64,000 nt of DNA, taken from Notoacmeibacter ruber (GTDB lineage Bacteria > Pseudomonadota > Alphaproteobacteria > Rhizobiales > Rhizobiaceae). The DNA lies in the NCBI RefSeq assembly GCF_003668555.1, contig NZ_RCWN01000001.1, positions 1,240,001 to 1,304,000 of the forward strand, in the 5' to 3' direction. Under the pieces are notes generated by a model. It was not told the origin of the DNA and did not search any database. It saw only the letters and a list, made by a program, of their open reading frames with translations. The position numbers and the translations under genes are program-made. This document shows, in pieces, positions 24,888 to 33,520 of this stretch. How positions within the stretch are numbered: position 1 is the first letter of the stretch; the number at the start of each line of letters is the position of its first letter.

Positions 24888-26231
24888 ATGGCTGATCTTT
24901 TCGGACCCACCACGGACGACGCAACGCCTGAAAGAGAGCAAGCCGGGCAGGGCACCGCGGTGAACCGTCCTCTTGCCGATCGGCTCAGGCCCACTCGCTT
25001 GTCCGAGGTCGTTGGCCAGAACCATCTAACCGGCGACGATGGCGCTCTTACACGCATGCTGCGGTCGGGCACATTGGGCTCGATGATCTTCTGGGGACCG
25101 CCGGGAACGGGAAAAACGACAGTTGCCCGATTGCTCGCCGGTCAGACCGATCTGTCCTTCGAGCAGATATCGGCGATCTTTTCAGGCGTTGCAGAGCTGA
25201 AAAAGGTTTTCGAGGCCGCTCGGATGCGGTGGTCGCAAGGGCGACAGACCCTGCTGTTCGTCGACGAGATTCATCGTTTTAATCGCGCGCAGCAAGACAG
25301 CTTTCTGCCGGTTATGGAAAACGGTACCGTTATTCTTGTTGGTGCCACCACCGAAAATCCGAGTTTCGAACTCAACGCCGCCTTGCTTTCGCGCGCCAGG
25401 GTCCTGACGTTTCGTTCGCTGGATGGCGAGGATATCGAGGCACTTCTGGCGAAGGCGGAAGAAACGGATGAGAAAAAGCTGCCGCTCGATGACGAAGCCC
25501 GCGCCGTTCTCATTCGCATGGCGGATGGTGACGGCCGTGCTGCATTGACGCTGGCGGAAGAGGTCTGGCGTTCGGCCAAGAGTGGGGAAACGCTGGACGC
25601 GGAAGAGCTCCAATCGATTCTTCAGCGCCGCGCACCGGTCTACGACAAGAGCCAGGACGGCCACTACAATCTGATATCAGCATTGCATAAGGCTGTCCGG
25701 GGCTCCGATCCCGACGCGGCACTCTACTATCTTTGCCGAATGCTCGATGCGGGCGAGCACCCTCTCTATCTTGGACGAAGGCTCGTCCGTATGGCGAGCG
25801 AAGACATCGGTCTTGCCGATCCTCAGGCGCTCGTGATCGCAAACGCGGCCAAGGACGCCTATGATTATCTGGGAAGTCCGGAAGGGGAACTGGCCTTGGC
25901 GGAAGCCACGGTCTATCTCGCGACAGCGCCGAAATCCAACGCGGTCTACACAGCCTATAAGGCCGCTATGCGGAGCGCCAAGGAGAACGGGTCTCTCCTG
26001 CCACCCCGCCATATCCTGAACGCTCCGACAAAGCTCATGAAGGAGGAGGGGTATAGCGAGGGCTATCGCTATGACCACGATGAGCCGGATGCCTTTTCAA
26101 GTCAGGACTACTTTCCCGAGAAGATGGGTCGACGGGATTTTTACCGGCCCGTCGACCGTGGTTTCGAGCGCGAGATTGGCAAACGACTGGAGTATTGGAG
26201 CAAGCTCCGCCGCGACCGCGGAAACGGCTGA
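24888..26231 (+). CDS. rarA: replication-associated recombination protein A (AAA ATPase)
   Basis: RarA/MgsA clamp-loader-like ATPase that acts at stalled replication forks and on single-stranded DNA gaps; 447 residues. The Walker A motif GPPGTGKTT is at about residues 70-78, Walker B is FVDEIHRFN, and sensor 1 is GATTENPSFELN. The C-terminal tetramerisation region shows ALYYLCRMLDAGEHPLYLGRR. It follows the protease gene by 7 bp. The convergent exporter gene overlaps its 3' end on the other strand (26141-26231). Confidence 0.96.
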   Translation: MADLFGPTTDDATPEREQAGQGTAVNRPLADRLRPTRLSEVVGQNHLTGDDGALTRMLRSGTLGSMIFWGPPGTGKTTVARLLAGQTDLSFEQISAIFSGVAELKKVFEAARMRWSQGRQTLLFVDEIHRFNRAQQDSFLPVMENGTVILVGATTENPSFELNAALLSRARVLTFRSLDGEDIEALLAKAEETDEKKLPLDDEARAVLIRMADGDGRAALTLAEEVWRSAKSGETLDAEELQSILQRRAPVYDKSQDGHYNLISALHKAVRGSDPDAALYYLCRMLDAGEHPLYLGRRLVRMASEDIGLADPQALVIANAAKDAYDYLGSPEGELALAEATVYLATAPKSNAVYTAYKAAMRSAKENGSLLPPRHILNAPTKLMKEEGYSEGYRYDHDEPDAFSSQDYFPEKMGRRDFYRPVDRGFEREIGKRLEYWSKLRRDRGNG

Positions 26232-28027
26232 CCATTGGCGCTTTGGCGCTCGATCGCGGGTTCCACTTCCGACGGATCGGCCTGAAAACCACCCGCTGCG
26301 AGGAGAGCGGCGAACCGGCCACCTTCCGCGGCCAGCACGTCGTAACTGCCGCGCTCTACGATCCGCCCGTCCTCGATCACGAGAATCAGGTCGGCATTGC
26401 GGATGGTCGAGAGACGGTGAGCGACGACAAAGGTCGTCCGGCCCTGCCGAAGCTGGTTCAGTGCGATCTGCACCTTGCTCTCTGTCTCGACATCGAGCGC
26501 ACTGGTGGCTTCATCCAGAACAAGAATGGGCGCATTCTTGAGCACCGCGCGTGCAATGGCGATCCGCTGACGTTCGCCGCCCGACAGACATGCGCCGCGA
26601 TCACCGGCCGCAGCATCGTATCCGCCATCCTTGCATTCGATGAAGCTCGCCGCTGACGCGGTGTGCGCAGCCTTGGCAATCTCGTCCCGGCTGGCAGGTT
26701 CGCGTCCAACGCGGATATTTTCTTCGATGGTCCGGTTCAGGATTGAGGGGTCCTGGAAGACGGTGGCGATATTGCGTCTGAGCGACTCGCGCGAGACGTC
26801 ACTGATATCGGTCCCGTCGATCGTGATCCGGCCCTCCTGAGGTGTCTGAACGGCCTGAAGAAGATTGATGATCGTGCTTTTGCCGGAACCCGTCGGTCCG
26901 ACCAGCGCAACCGTCTGTCCCGGCAGAACGGAAAACGCGATATCGGAAACGCCGCAATGGGACGAGGGGTACTGAAACGAGACGTTTTCGAACCGGACAG
27001 CGCCGCTCACGGCGCCCAACGCGGGCTTGCTGCACATGCGTGGCTCTCCGCCCGCCTCATTCTCCAGCCGAAAGAACTCCTGAAGCTTGGCGCGGCTGTC
27101 GTGCAGTTGCGTCAGGAAGCCTGTGATCTGATCGAGCCGGGAAATGAGCAGACCAGCAAATCCGGTGAAGGCGATCACATCGCCGATGGCAAGCTCGCCG
27201 CGGCTGACGAGAAGACTTCCGATCAGCAGCACGACAGCCATGGAAAGAGTGGAAGCCAGGCGGTTGAGGGTCGCGGCCAGGGCCCACCAGTTGAGGACCG
27301 GATATTGTTCGTCGAGCAGGCGGTGAGCAAAAATCCGGAGCGTATTCGTTTCAGTGGCAATCCGGTTATAGCTTTGCAGAACACCGACATTGCTGATCGT
27401 ATCGGTCACGTGGCCGAACACATGATGGTTGGACTGCTCCAGTGCGCGTTGCCCGTGCTCGGTCTTCTGCATGACGAAGCGGCTCGTCATCGCATACGCC
27501 GCGGCGAGACCGAACAGGACGACACTCAGACGCCAGTCCATGGCTAGGGCCGTCGGGACGAGAAAGACCAGTGCCACAACGGTGGATAGATGCGCGCGCA
27601 TGAAATCCAGCCAAAGGGCGAACAGCGTATCGACGCCCCGCAGCACGGTGTGAAGAACGCGCGAACTGCCTGTCTGCTGATGGTAGGCCAGCGGCAGCCG
27701 CATGACATGCTCATAGCTCTCCAGAAGCACCTGCATTTTGTGCTTGTTGGCGAGCCGGTCGCCGGCGAGGGCAACCAGGATGAAAGCGACGATGTTAAAG
27801 GCGCCGATCGCCAGCCAAATGACGAGATTGGTCGTGATCGACCCGTCTCCTGCAATGGCATCGAATACGCGGCCCAGGAGGACCGGCTCGTAAACGGCAA
27901 TGGCGGCGAGCGCTACGTTTGCAGCGCAGATGACAGCCACCTTCTTCTTCTCAGGCAAAAGATAACGGATCGCTCTGAGATAAAGGGAAAAGACGGTGGA
28001 GGGGAAAACTGACTCGGAATAATTCAA
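26141..28027 (-). CDS. ndvA: NdvA/ChvA-type beta-1,2-glucan ABC exporter (membrane + ATPase)
   Basis: Half-size ABC exporter: a six-helix membrane domain fused to an ATPase domain. Walker A is GPTGSGKST, the signature is LSGGERQRIAIARA, Walker B is ILVLDEATSALD, and the H-loop is VAHRLST. The sequence resembles rhizobial NdvA/ChvA along its length (EPVLLGRVFDAIAG, SRVLHTVLRGVDTLFALWLD, NWWALAATLNRLAST), which export cyclic beta-1,2-glucan to the periplasm. No glucan synthase gene is nearby, so substrate is inferred. The start is uncertain: the frame is open to an ATG at 28234, but the first ~70 residues look non-coding. The TTG at 28027 is the closest in-frame start codon to the expected N-terminus and is used here. 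The 3' end overlaps rarA antisense by 91 bp. Confidence 0.8.
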   Translation of the reverse strand: MNYSESVFPSTVFSLYLRAIRYLLPEKKKVAVICAANVALAAIAVYEPVLLGRVFDAIAGDGSITTNLVIWLAIGAFNIVAFILVALAGDRLANKHKMQVLLESYEHVMRLPLAYHQQTGSSRVLHTVLRGVDTLFALWLDFMRAHLSTVVALVFLVPTALAMDWRLSVVLFGLAAAYAMTSRFVMQKTEHGQRALEQSNHHVFGHVTDTISNVGVLQSYNRIATETNTLRIFAHRLLDEQYPVLNWWALAATLNRLASTLSMAVVLLIGSLLVSRGELAIGDVIAFTGFAGLLISRLDQITGFLTQLHDSRAKLQEFFRLENEAGGEPRMCSKPALGAVSGAVRFENVSFQYPSSHCGVSDIAFSVLPGQTVALVGPTGSGKSTIINLLQAVQTPQEGRITIDGTDISDVSRESLRRNIATVFQDPSILNRTIEENIRVGREPASRDEIAKAAHTASAASFIECKDGGYDAAAGDRGACLSGGERQRIAIARAVLKNAPILVLDEATSALDVETESKVQIALNQLRQGRTTFVVAHRLSTIRNADLILVIEDGRIVERGSYDVLAAEGGRFAALLAAGGFQADPSEVEPAIERQSANGQPFPRSRRSLLQYSSRLPISRSKPRSTGR

Positions 28028-28259
28028 ACTCGAAATGCCCGCACAATGTGTTGCGCCGCCGCATGAAATCGGCAGCCTGCACCACGCTTCGTTTAGCGTC
28101 TCGAACTCCGTCCTCGAACGAAACGCTCGCGTGATGATGTAATGCCTTGGCGCGAAATGGGTTTCCGCGATAGATTGACGCTCGAAGATGAATTGTGATG
28201 AGGGTGTGGCGATTATGATGCGCTGCAAAATCATCCACTGGATGCAGATGTTTTCTCAA

Positions 28260-28279
28260 ACGATTGAATCCACAATCGT
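28260..28279. promoter_or_regulatory. inverted repeat upstream of the exporter and crcB
   Basis: Perfect 7-bp arms ACGATTG (28260-28266) and CAATCGT (28273-28279) with a 6-bp AT-rich spacer lie in the divergent intergenic region next to an AT-rich TATAGAG...ATAATATA stretch. The symmetry suggests an operator for a dimeric regulator. No gene is evident from about 28028 to 28415 if the short exporter start is right. Confidence 0.35.
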
Positions 28280-28415
28280 ATAGAGATCGCATAATATACC
28301 TTGAGCGGTGGGGTTCAGACGCTTTCTACGATTTGCTATGCAAAATTCACGCGACCACCATTCCCTAATTGCATGGCTCTTGTTGCAAGCTGTTGAACAT
28401 ATTTAAAAAAGTGAG

Positions 28416-28805
28416 ATGGGGACGGACAACATGCAGGGAACCTTGGCCGTCATGATTGGCGGGGCCCTTGGAGCGGGTTTGCGCCATTTGGTCGGAATAG
28501 GCACCTTCCGCCTTTTCGGTTCCGGTTTTCCCTATGGGACCCTGACCGTAAACGTGGTCGGTTCTTTTCTCATGGGTCTGTTGGTGAGTTGGCTTCTGCC
28601 ACGTCTACCCGGCGCGGAATGGCGTCTTTTTCTGGCGACGGGGCTGCTCGGCGGTTTTACCACGTTCTCTTCCTTCAGTCTCGATGTTGCGACCCTTTGG
28701 GAGAGAGGCGCTTCAGGTCTGACCGCGTTTTACGTTGCAGCAAGCGTTGTCGCATCGATCCTCGCAATCTTTGCGGGGCTGGCCTTGGGACGCATGGCCG
28801 GTTAG
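28416..28805 (+). CDS. crcB: fluoride efflux channel CrcB/Fluc
   Basis: Small dual-topology inner-membrane channel that expels fluoride; 129 residues with four hydrophobic segments. Family hallmarks are GGALGAGLRH near the N-terminus, GTLTVNVVGSF with the central Asn, and GGFTTFSSFS in the third helix. A second ATG at 28431 is an equally possible start. No fluoride riboswitch could be recognised upstream. It is followed by rluC 53 bp later on the same strand, an arrangement I recall from other rhizobial genomes. Confidence 0.93.
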   Translation: MGTDNMQGTLAVMIGGALGAGLRHLVGIGTFRLFGSGFPYGTLTVNVVGSFLMGLLVSWLLPRLPGAEWRLFLATGLLGGFTTFSSFSLDVATLWERGASGLTAFYVAASVVASILAIFAGLALGRMAG

Positions 28806-28858
28806 AGCGGACGCAGTACGGCGATATCCGCCACCAACACTTGAATGACAGGGTTTCC

Positions 28859-29854
28859 ATGGCTGGCGTGGAACAGATTACCGTCGATCACGACGAGGCA
28901 GGCATGCGTGTGGACCGGTGGTTCAAGGCCCACTATCCGGGCCTCGGGTTCGGCGCGCTGCAGAAATTGCTCCGAAGCGGACAGGTGCGTGTCGATGGTG
29001 GCCGCGTCAAATCGGATACGAGGCTACAGGCGGGGCAATCTGTTCGTGTTCCGCCACTTGCCACCGACCGTAAGTCGAATGCGCCCCTGACGCATAAAAC
29101 GATGAGGGACCGCGCCGATGGGGATCTCCTCTCCTCCATGCTGCTTTATGAAGACAAGAAGGTTCTCGTCTTCAACAAGCCTGCAAGCCTGGCCGTCCAG
29201 GGCGGGTCCGGCATCATGCGGTCTGTCGATTCCATGCTGGAGGCATGGCGGAACCAGAAAGGCGAAAAGCCCCGTCTGGTCCATCGGCTGGACCGTGATA
29301 CATCCGGCGTGCTTGTCGTAGCGCGGACGCGAGGCGCGGCGCAGAAGCTGACGGGTGCTTTCCGTGAAAGGACGACCCGGAAAACCTATTGGGCTCTCGT
29401 CAAAGGTCTGCCCAAGCCCCTGGCCGGACGGATTTCGACATGGATGATCAAGGAGCAGACGCCGGATGGCGACCGGATGCGTAATGTTCGCCAGAGCAAG
29501 GAGGCGGACCACGCCATCTCGACCTACAAGGTCATCGAGCATGTCGGACAGGAACTCGCATGGGTTCGCATGGAACCGGAGACCGGCCGTACACACCAGC
29601 TTCGTGTCCATGCGCTGCATATGGGCCATCCCATTATCGGCGATCCGAAATATTTCGAGGCGGATCAGAACTGGGAATTTCCCGGTGGCATCCAGAACAA
29701 GCTGCACCTTCATGCCCGCCGGATCCGTATTCCGCATCCGGACGGAGGGATGGTCGACGTCACAGCGCCGCTACCACCGCACATGATCCAGAGCTGGAAT
29801 TTGCTGGGCTTCGATGAGGGAACGGCCGAAAAGGTCGAGGAATCCGAAGAATGA
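28859..29854 (+). CDS. RluC/RluD-type 23S rRNA pseudouridine synthase
   Basis: Converts specific uridines of 23S rRNA to pseudouridine. 331 residues from the ATG at 28859, chosen because the N-terminal S4 RNA-binding domain (MRVDRWFKAHYPGLGFGALQ) begins soon after. The catalytic domain carries the HRLDRDTSGVLVVAR motif with the nucleophilic Asp, and RTHQLRVHALHMGHPIIGD later on. Length and motif fit RluC best, but RluD-type specificity cannot be excluded. The stop overlaps the next gene by 4 bp. Confidence 0.93.
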   Translation: MAGVEQITVDHDEAGMRVDRWFKAHYPGLGFGALQKLLRSGQVRVDGGRVKSDTRLQAGQSVRVPPLATDRKSNAPLTHKTMRDRADGDLLSSMLLYEDKKVLVFNKPASLAVQGGSGIMRSVDSMLEAWRNQKGEKPRLVHRLDRDTSGVLVVARTRGAAQKLTGAFRERTTRKTYWALVKGLPKPLAGRISTWMIKEQTPDGDRMRNVRQSKEADHAISTYKVIEHVGQELAWVRMEPETGRTHQLRVHALHMGHPIIGDPKYFEADQNWEFPGGIQNKLHLHARRIRIPHPDGGMVDVTAPLPPHMIQSWNLLGFDEGTAEKVEESEE

Positions 29855-30510
29855 AACTCGTCCTTTTCGATTGCGACGGGACGCTTGTTGACGGCGCCGG
29901 GCTCATTTGCGCCACGATGGATGAGACCTTCGCCGAACACGGCCTCTCACACCCCGATCAACTGGCGACCAGGGGGGTGATCGGCCGTAGCCTCGATCTG
30001 GCGATCGCCGAGTTGTTACCGGAGACCTATCAGCCGAACCTGCCCCAACTGGTCGAGCGCTACAAAAGCAACTATCGGCGCCTGCGCTTGGAAGGGGGCC
30101 ACGTCGACCCCATTTATGATGGGATGGCCGAGCTCATAAGCGGGCTTGCGGATAGAGATGACGTGCTTCTCGGAATCGTTACTGGCAAGAGCCGCCGGGG
30201 TGTCGAAAGTGTTTTCGAGGCGCATGGATTCGGCCACAATTTCGTAACGGTGAGAACGGCGGACGACTGTCCGAGCAAGCCGCATCCCGCCATGGTCCTT
30301 GAGTGTTGCGCGGAAGTCGGTACGGACCCGACTGAGGCCATTGTGGTCGGCGATACGGTTTATGACATGGAGATGGCGGTTTCGGCGGGTGCCACCGCCA
30401 TCGGTGTTGATTGGGGCTATGGCACGGTGGAGGATCTGCTGAGAACCGGCGCATTCGCAGTTCTGAGCCAGCCTTCCGAGCTGCTCGACCATTTGCCGCA
30501 GACGGTTTGA
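29851..30510 (+). CDS. HAD-superfamily phosphatase (Gph-like)
   Basis: Haloacid dehalogenase-fold hydrolase, 219 residues. Motif I is FDCDGTLVD with Asp7 (nucleophile) and Asp9. A cap domain inserted after motif I makes it a class C1 enzyme. Motif II is VTGKS, motif III Lys is in CPSKPHPAM, and motif IV is VVGDTVYDMEMA. Phosphoglycolate phosphatase-like, but substrate is unproven. It is translationally coupled to the pseudouridine synthase and 19 bp upstream of the ATP12 gene. Confidence 0.9.
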   Translation: MKLVLFDCDGTLVDGAGLICATMDETFAEHGLSHPDQLATRGVIGRSLDLAIAELLPETYQPNLPQLVERYKSNYRRLRLEGGHVDPIYDGMAELISGLADRDDVLLGIVTGKSRRGVESVFEAHGFGHNFVTVRTADDCPSKPHPAMVLECCAEVGTDPTEAIVVGDTVYDMEMAVSAGATAIGVDWGYGTVEDLLRTGAFAVLSQPSELLDHLPQTV

Positions 30511-30529
30511 AGAAGAAAGGAGCGCGCTC

Positions 30530-31330
30530 ATGCGCGACCAGCTGGAATCCATCGAACAGGGCAGCCGCCAGTTGGATACCGATCCGACGCAGAAGGCCCG
30601 CGAACAGATGCGCCGTCCGCTTCCCAAGCGGTTTTACAAGGAGGTCACGGTCGAAGAGGCCGATGACGTCTCCGCCTATGCCATTCTGCTGGACGGGCGG
30701 ACGGTCAAGACGCCGGGACGAAAGGTCCTCGCATTCCCGACGCGCGCGCTTGCCGAGCTGATCGCGGCAGAATTTGCATCCCAGAAGGATGTTCTCGATC
30801 CGGCGGCAATGCCGGCTTTCCGGCTGGCTAACAGTGCGGTTGAAGCAGTCGCCGATAATGCAGAGGCGGTCGCGGGAGACCTTGTCCGTTTCGCTGGCTC
30901 AGACCTCCTGTGCTATCGCGCCGAGGGGCCTGCGGGACTGGTCGCCAACCAGCAGGAGAAATGGGATCCGCTACTGGCGTGGATATGCGAGGAGACGGGA
31001 GGCGCGTTCATCACCACAGGCGGCATCGTCTATGCCGAACAGCCGGAAGAGGCTCTGGCTGGCTTCGCGCGATATGTCGGCCGATACCGCGATGCTTTCC
31101 AGCTGGCGGCGATGCATTCCATGACCACATTGACGGGCTCCGTCTTCCTGGCCGTCGCGGTGGCCGAGGGGCGGATCACTCCGGAGGATGCCTGGACGGC
31201 GGCGCATGTCGATGAGGACTGGAATATTGCGCAATGGGGCGAGGACTTCGAGGCGAAGCGGATGAGGGAGGCACGCTGGACCGAGATGAAGGCGGCTGCT
31301 GAGCTTTTTCACGCCGTGCGCGCTTCGTAG
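30530..31330 (+). CDS. ATP12-family F1-ATPase assembly chaperone
   Basis: Homologue of mitochondrial Atp12, which protects the F1 alpha subunit during ATP synthase assembly; 266 residues, soluble. The conserved N-terminal block KRFYKEVTVEEADD...ILLDGRTVKTPGR and the later EEDW-type segment (HVDEDWNIAQWGED) are diagnostic. The family is typical of alphaproteobacteria and mitochondria. It is the last gene of the probable rluC-like/HAD/ATP12 unit, which ends at a terminator shared with glnA. Confidence 0.92.
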   Translation: MRDQLESIEQGSRQLDTDPTQKAREQMRRPLPKRFYKEVTVEEADDVSAYAILLDGRTVKTPGRKVLAFPTRALAELIAAEFASQKDVLDPAAMPAFRLANSAVEAVADNAEAVAGDLVRFAGSDLLCYRAEGPAGLVANQQEKWDPLLAWICEETGGAFITTGGIVYAEQPEEALAGFARYVGRYRDAFQLAAMHSMTTLTGSVFLAVAVAEGRITPEDAWTAAHVDEDWNIAQWGEDFEAKRMREARWTEMKAAAELFHAVRAS

Positions 31331-31360
31331 AGATCATATGCGAGGCTGTTATCGATATGA

Positions 31361-31389
31361 AAAAGGCCCCGGCGAAACCGGGGCCTTTT
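31361..31389. terminator. bidirectional terminator between ATP12 gene and glnA
   Basis: A near-perfect 12-bp stem AAAAGGCCCCGG / CCGGGGCCTTTT with a CGAAA loop gives T-runs on both strands. It serves the convergent ATP12 gene (+) and glnA (-). Confidence 0.95.
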
Positions 31390-31411
31390 CTGTTTCTACG
31401 CTACCGGCTGA

Positions 31412-32821
31412 TCAGACCGAATAGTACATGTCGAATTCGACCGGGTGCGGCGTGTGCTCGAAGCGGATGACCTCTTCCATCTTCAGATCGATATAGGCGT
31501 CGATCTGATCGTCGTCGAAGACGCCGCCAGCGGTCAGGAAGGAGCGGTCGGCATCGACGCTTTCCAGAGCTTCGCGCAGGGAAGCGCAGACGGTCGGGAT
31601 GTCCTTCAGCTCTTCCGGCGGAAGATCGTAGAGATCCTTGTCCATGGCGTCGCCGGGATGGATCTTGTTCTTGATGCCGTCGAGGCCAGCCATCAGCATG
31701 GAAGCGAAGCAGAGGTAGGGGTTCGCCATCGGATCGGGGAACCGCACTTCCACACGCTTGCTCTTCGGCGAAGAGCCGAACGGAATACGGCAGGATGCCG
31801 AACGGTTACGCGCCGAATAGGCGAGAAGAACCGGTGCTTCGAAGCCCGGGACCAGACGCTTGTAGGAGTTGGTCGACGGGTTGGTGAAGGCGTTCAGTGC
31901 CTTGGCGTGCTTGATGATGCCGCCAATGTAGTGAAGGCAGGTTTCCGACAGGCCAGCGTAGAGGTCGCCAGCGAAGGTCGGCTCGCCACCTTTCCAGATC
32001 GACTGGTGGCAGTGCATGCCCGTGCCGTTATCGCCATAGACCGGCTTCGGCATGAAGGTTGCCGTCTTACCGTAGGCGTTGGCGACCTGATGGACGACAT
32101 ACTTGTAGATCTGCATCTTGTCGGCGTTACGGACCATCTCATCGAACATGATGCCGAGTTCGTGCTGCGCTGCTGCCACTTCGTGGTGGTGCTTTTCGAC
32201 CTTCACGCCCATCTCTGAGAGAACCGTCAGCATTTCCGAACGCATGTCCTGCGCGCTGTCGACCGGCGGTACGGGGAAATAGCCGCCCTTGGTCCGCACG
32301 CGGTGGCCGAGGTTACCGGTCTCGTAATCGGCGCCCGTATTGGTCGGCAACTCGATGTTGTCGAGCTGGAAGCCCGTATTGTACGGATCCGTGCTGAACT
32401 TGACGTCGTCGAAGACGAAGAACTCGGCTTCCGGGCCAAAATAGATGGTGTCGCCAACGCCTTCGCCCTTCATGTAGGCTTCGGCCTTCTTGGCGGTGCC
32501 GCGCGGATCGCGGTTATAGGATTCGCCGGAAACCGGGTCGAGAATGTCGCAGAAGATCGACATGGTCGACTGGGCGAAGAACGGGTCGACGTGAACCGTA
32601 TCGTTGTCCGGCATGAGAAGCATGTCGGATTCGTTGATGGCCTTCCAGCCGGCAATGGATGAACCGTCGAACATGACGCCTTCAGCGAAGAGGTCTTCGT
32701 CGCAAAGGCTGGCGTCCATGGTGACGTGCTGCATCTTGCCGCGCGGGTCCGTGAAGCGCAGGTCGACGAATTTTACGTCATTATCTTTGATCTGCTTTGC
32801 GATATCGCTAGCCGAAGTCAT
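31412..32821 (-). CDS. glnA: glutamine synthetase, type I
   Basis: ATP-dependent ligation of ammonia to glutamate, the main ammonia-assimilating enzyme; 469 residues, dodecameric GSI type. Conserved segments are [12 protein letters not shown], the ATP region [16 protein letters not shown], and [19 protein letters not shown]. The adenylylation Tyr (equivalent to Y397) lies in [11 protein letters not shown], so GlnE-type control is expected. It lies 83 bp downstream of glnB on the same strand. That gap holds a hairpin, so glnA may be transcribed with glnB and possibly from its own start. Confidence 0.98.
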   Translation of the reverse strand: MTSASDIAKQIKDNDVKFVDLRFTDPRGKMQHVTMDASLCDEDLFAEGVMFDGSSIAGWKAINESDMLLMPDNDTVHVDPFFAQSTMSIFCDILDPVSGESYNRDPRGTAKKAEAYMKGEGVGDTIYFGPEAEFFVFDDVKFSTDPYNTGFQLDNIELPTNTGADYETGNLGHRVRTKGGYFPVPPVDSAQDMRSEMLTVLSEMGVKVEKHHHEVAAAQHELGIMFDEMVRNADKMQIYKYVVHQVANAYGKTATFMPKPVYGDNGTGMHCHQSIWKGGEPTFAGDLYAGLSETCLHYIGGIIKHAKALNAFTNPSTNSYKRLVPGFEAPVLLAYSARNRSASCRIPFGSSPKSKRVEVRFPDPMANPYLCFASMLMAGLDGIKNKIHPGDAMDKDLYDLPPEELKDIPTVCASLREALESVDADRSFLTAGGVFDDDQIDAYIDLKMEEVIRFEHTPHPVEFDMYYSV

Positions 32822-32863
32822 TCTATGCAGTCCCCTTGGGTTCGTGAGGCTTTATTAGATTTT

Positions 32864-32879
32864 ACCGGCATCAGCCGGT
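32864..32879 (-). other. hairpin between glnB and glnA
   Basis: 6-bp stem ACCGGC / GCCGGT with a 4-nt loop between the two genes and no T-run in the reading direction. It may mark mRNA processing that adjusts glnB and glnA levels. Confidence 0.35.
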
Positions 32880-32904
32880 GGTAGGAGGAGGAAAGAAATT
32901 CCCG

Positions 32905-33303
<399 letters not shown>

Positions 33304-33306
33304 TTA

Positions 33307-33322
33307 AGCATGTTCCATGCCA
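33307..33322 (-). promoter_or_regulatory. sigma-54 (RpoN) type promoter of glnB
   Basis: Reading on the minus strand, TGGCA (33322-33318) and ATGCT (33311-33307) give the -24 GG and -12 GC elements with the exact 12-bp spacing of the TGGCAC-N5-TTGC consensus. Only positions flanking the invariant GG/GC deviate. The predicted start near 33297 gives a leader of about 54 bases before the glnB ATG (33243). Confidence 0.7.
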
Positions 33323-33417
33323 GTCAGAACCGGCGCCGCCAAAAGCTGGCGCATTGCGTCCTTCTGCAATCGAACAGCTGATCGATATTCAAGCCAACGC
33401 CTAAAGGATAGGCAATA

Positions 33418-33434
33418 TGCATTCAAGTTGGGCA
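33418..33434 (-). promoter_or_regulatory. candidate NtrC enhancer site
   Basis: TGC-N11-GCA, the outer spacing of NtrC sites, is centred about 129 bp upstream of the predicted sigma-54 start, which is a normal enhancer distance. The inner bases do not match the consensus well. A second, perfect but more compact inverted repeat (ATTGC-N8-GCAAT, 33353-33370) lies closer to the promoter. Confidence 0.3.
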
Positions 33435-33520
33435 AGGGTAGCATCACAGTCCGGTTCGCAGAAAGGTTGATTGATCCTGAATGCCTCGCATCTACCGTCG
33501 TCGAAGCGACGGGAGCGAAC

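Noticed and set aside
28300..28415. Fluoride riboswitch before crcB
   Set aside because: I looked for the conserved pseudoknot pattern by eye and found none; the gene lies after an ordinary AT-rich region.
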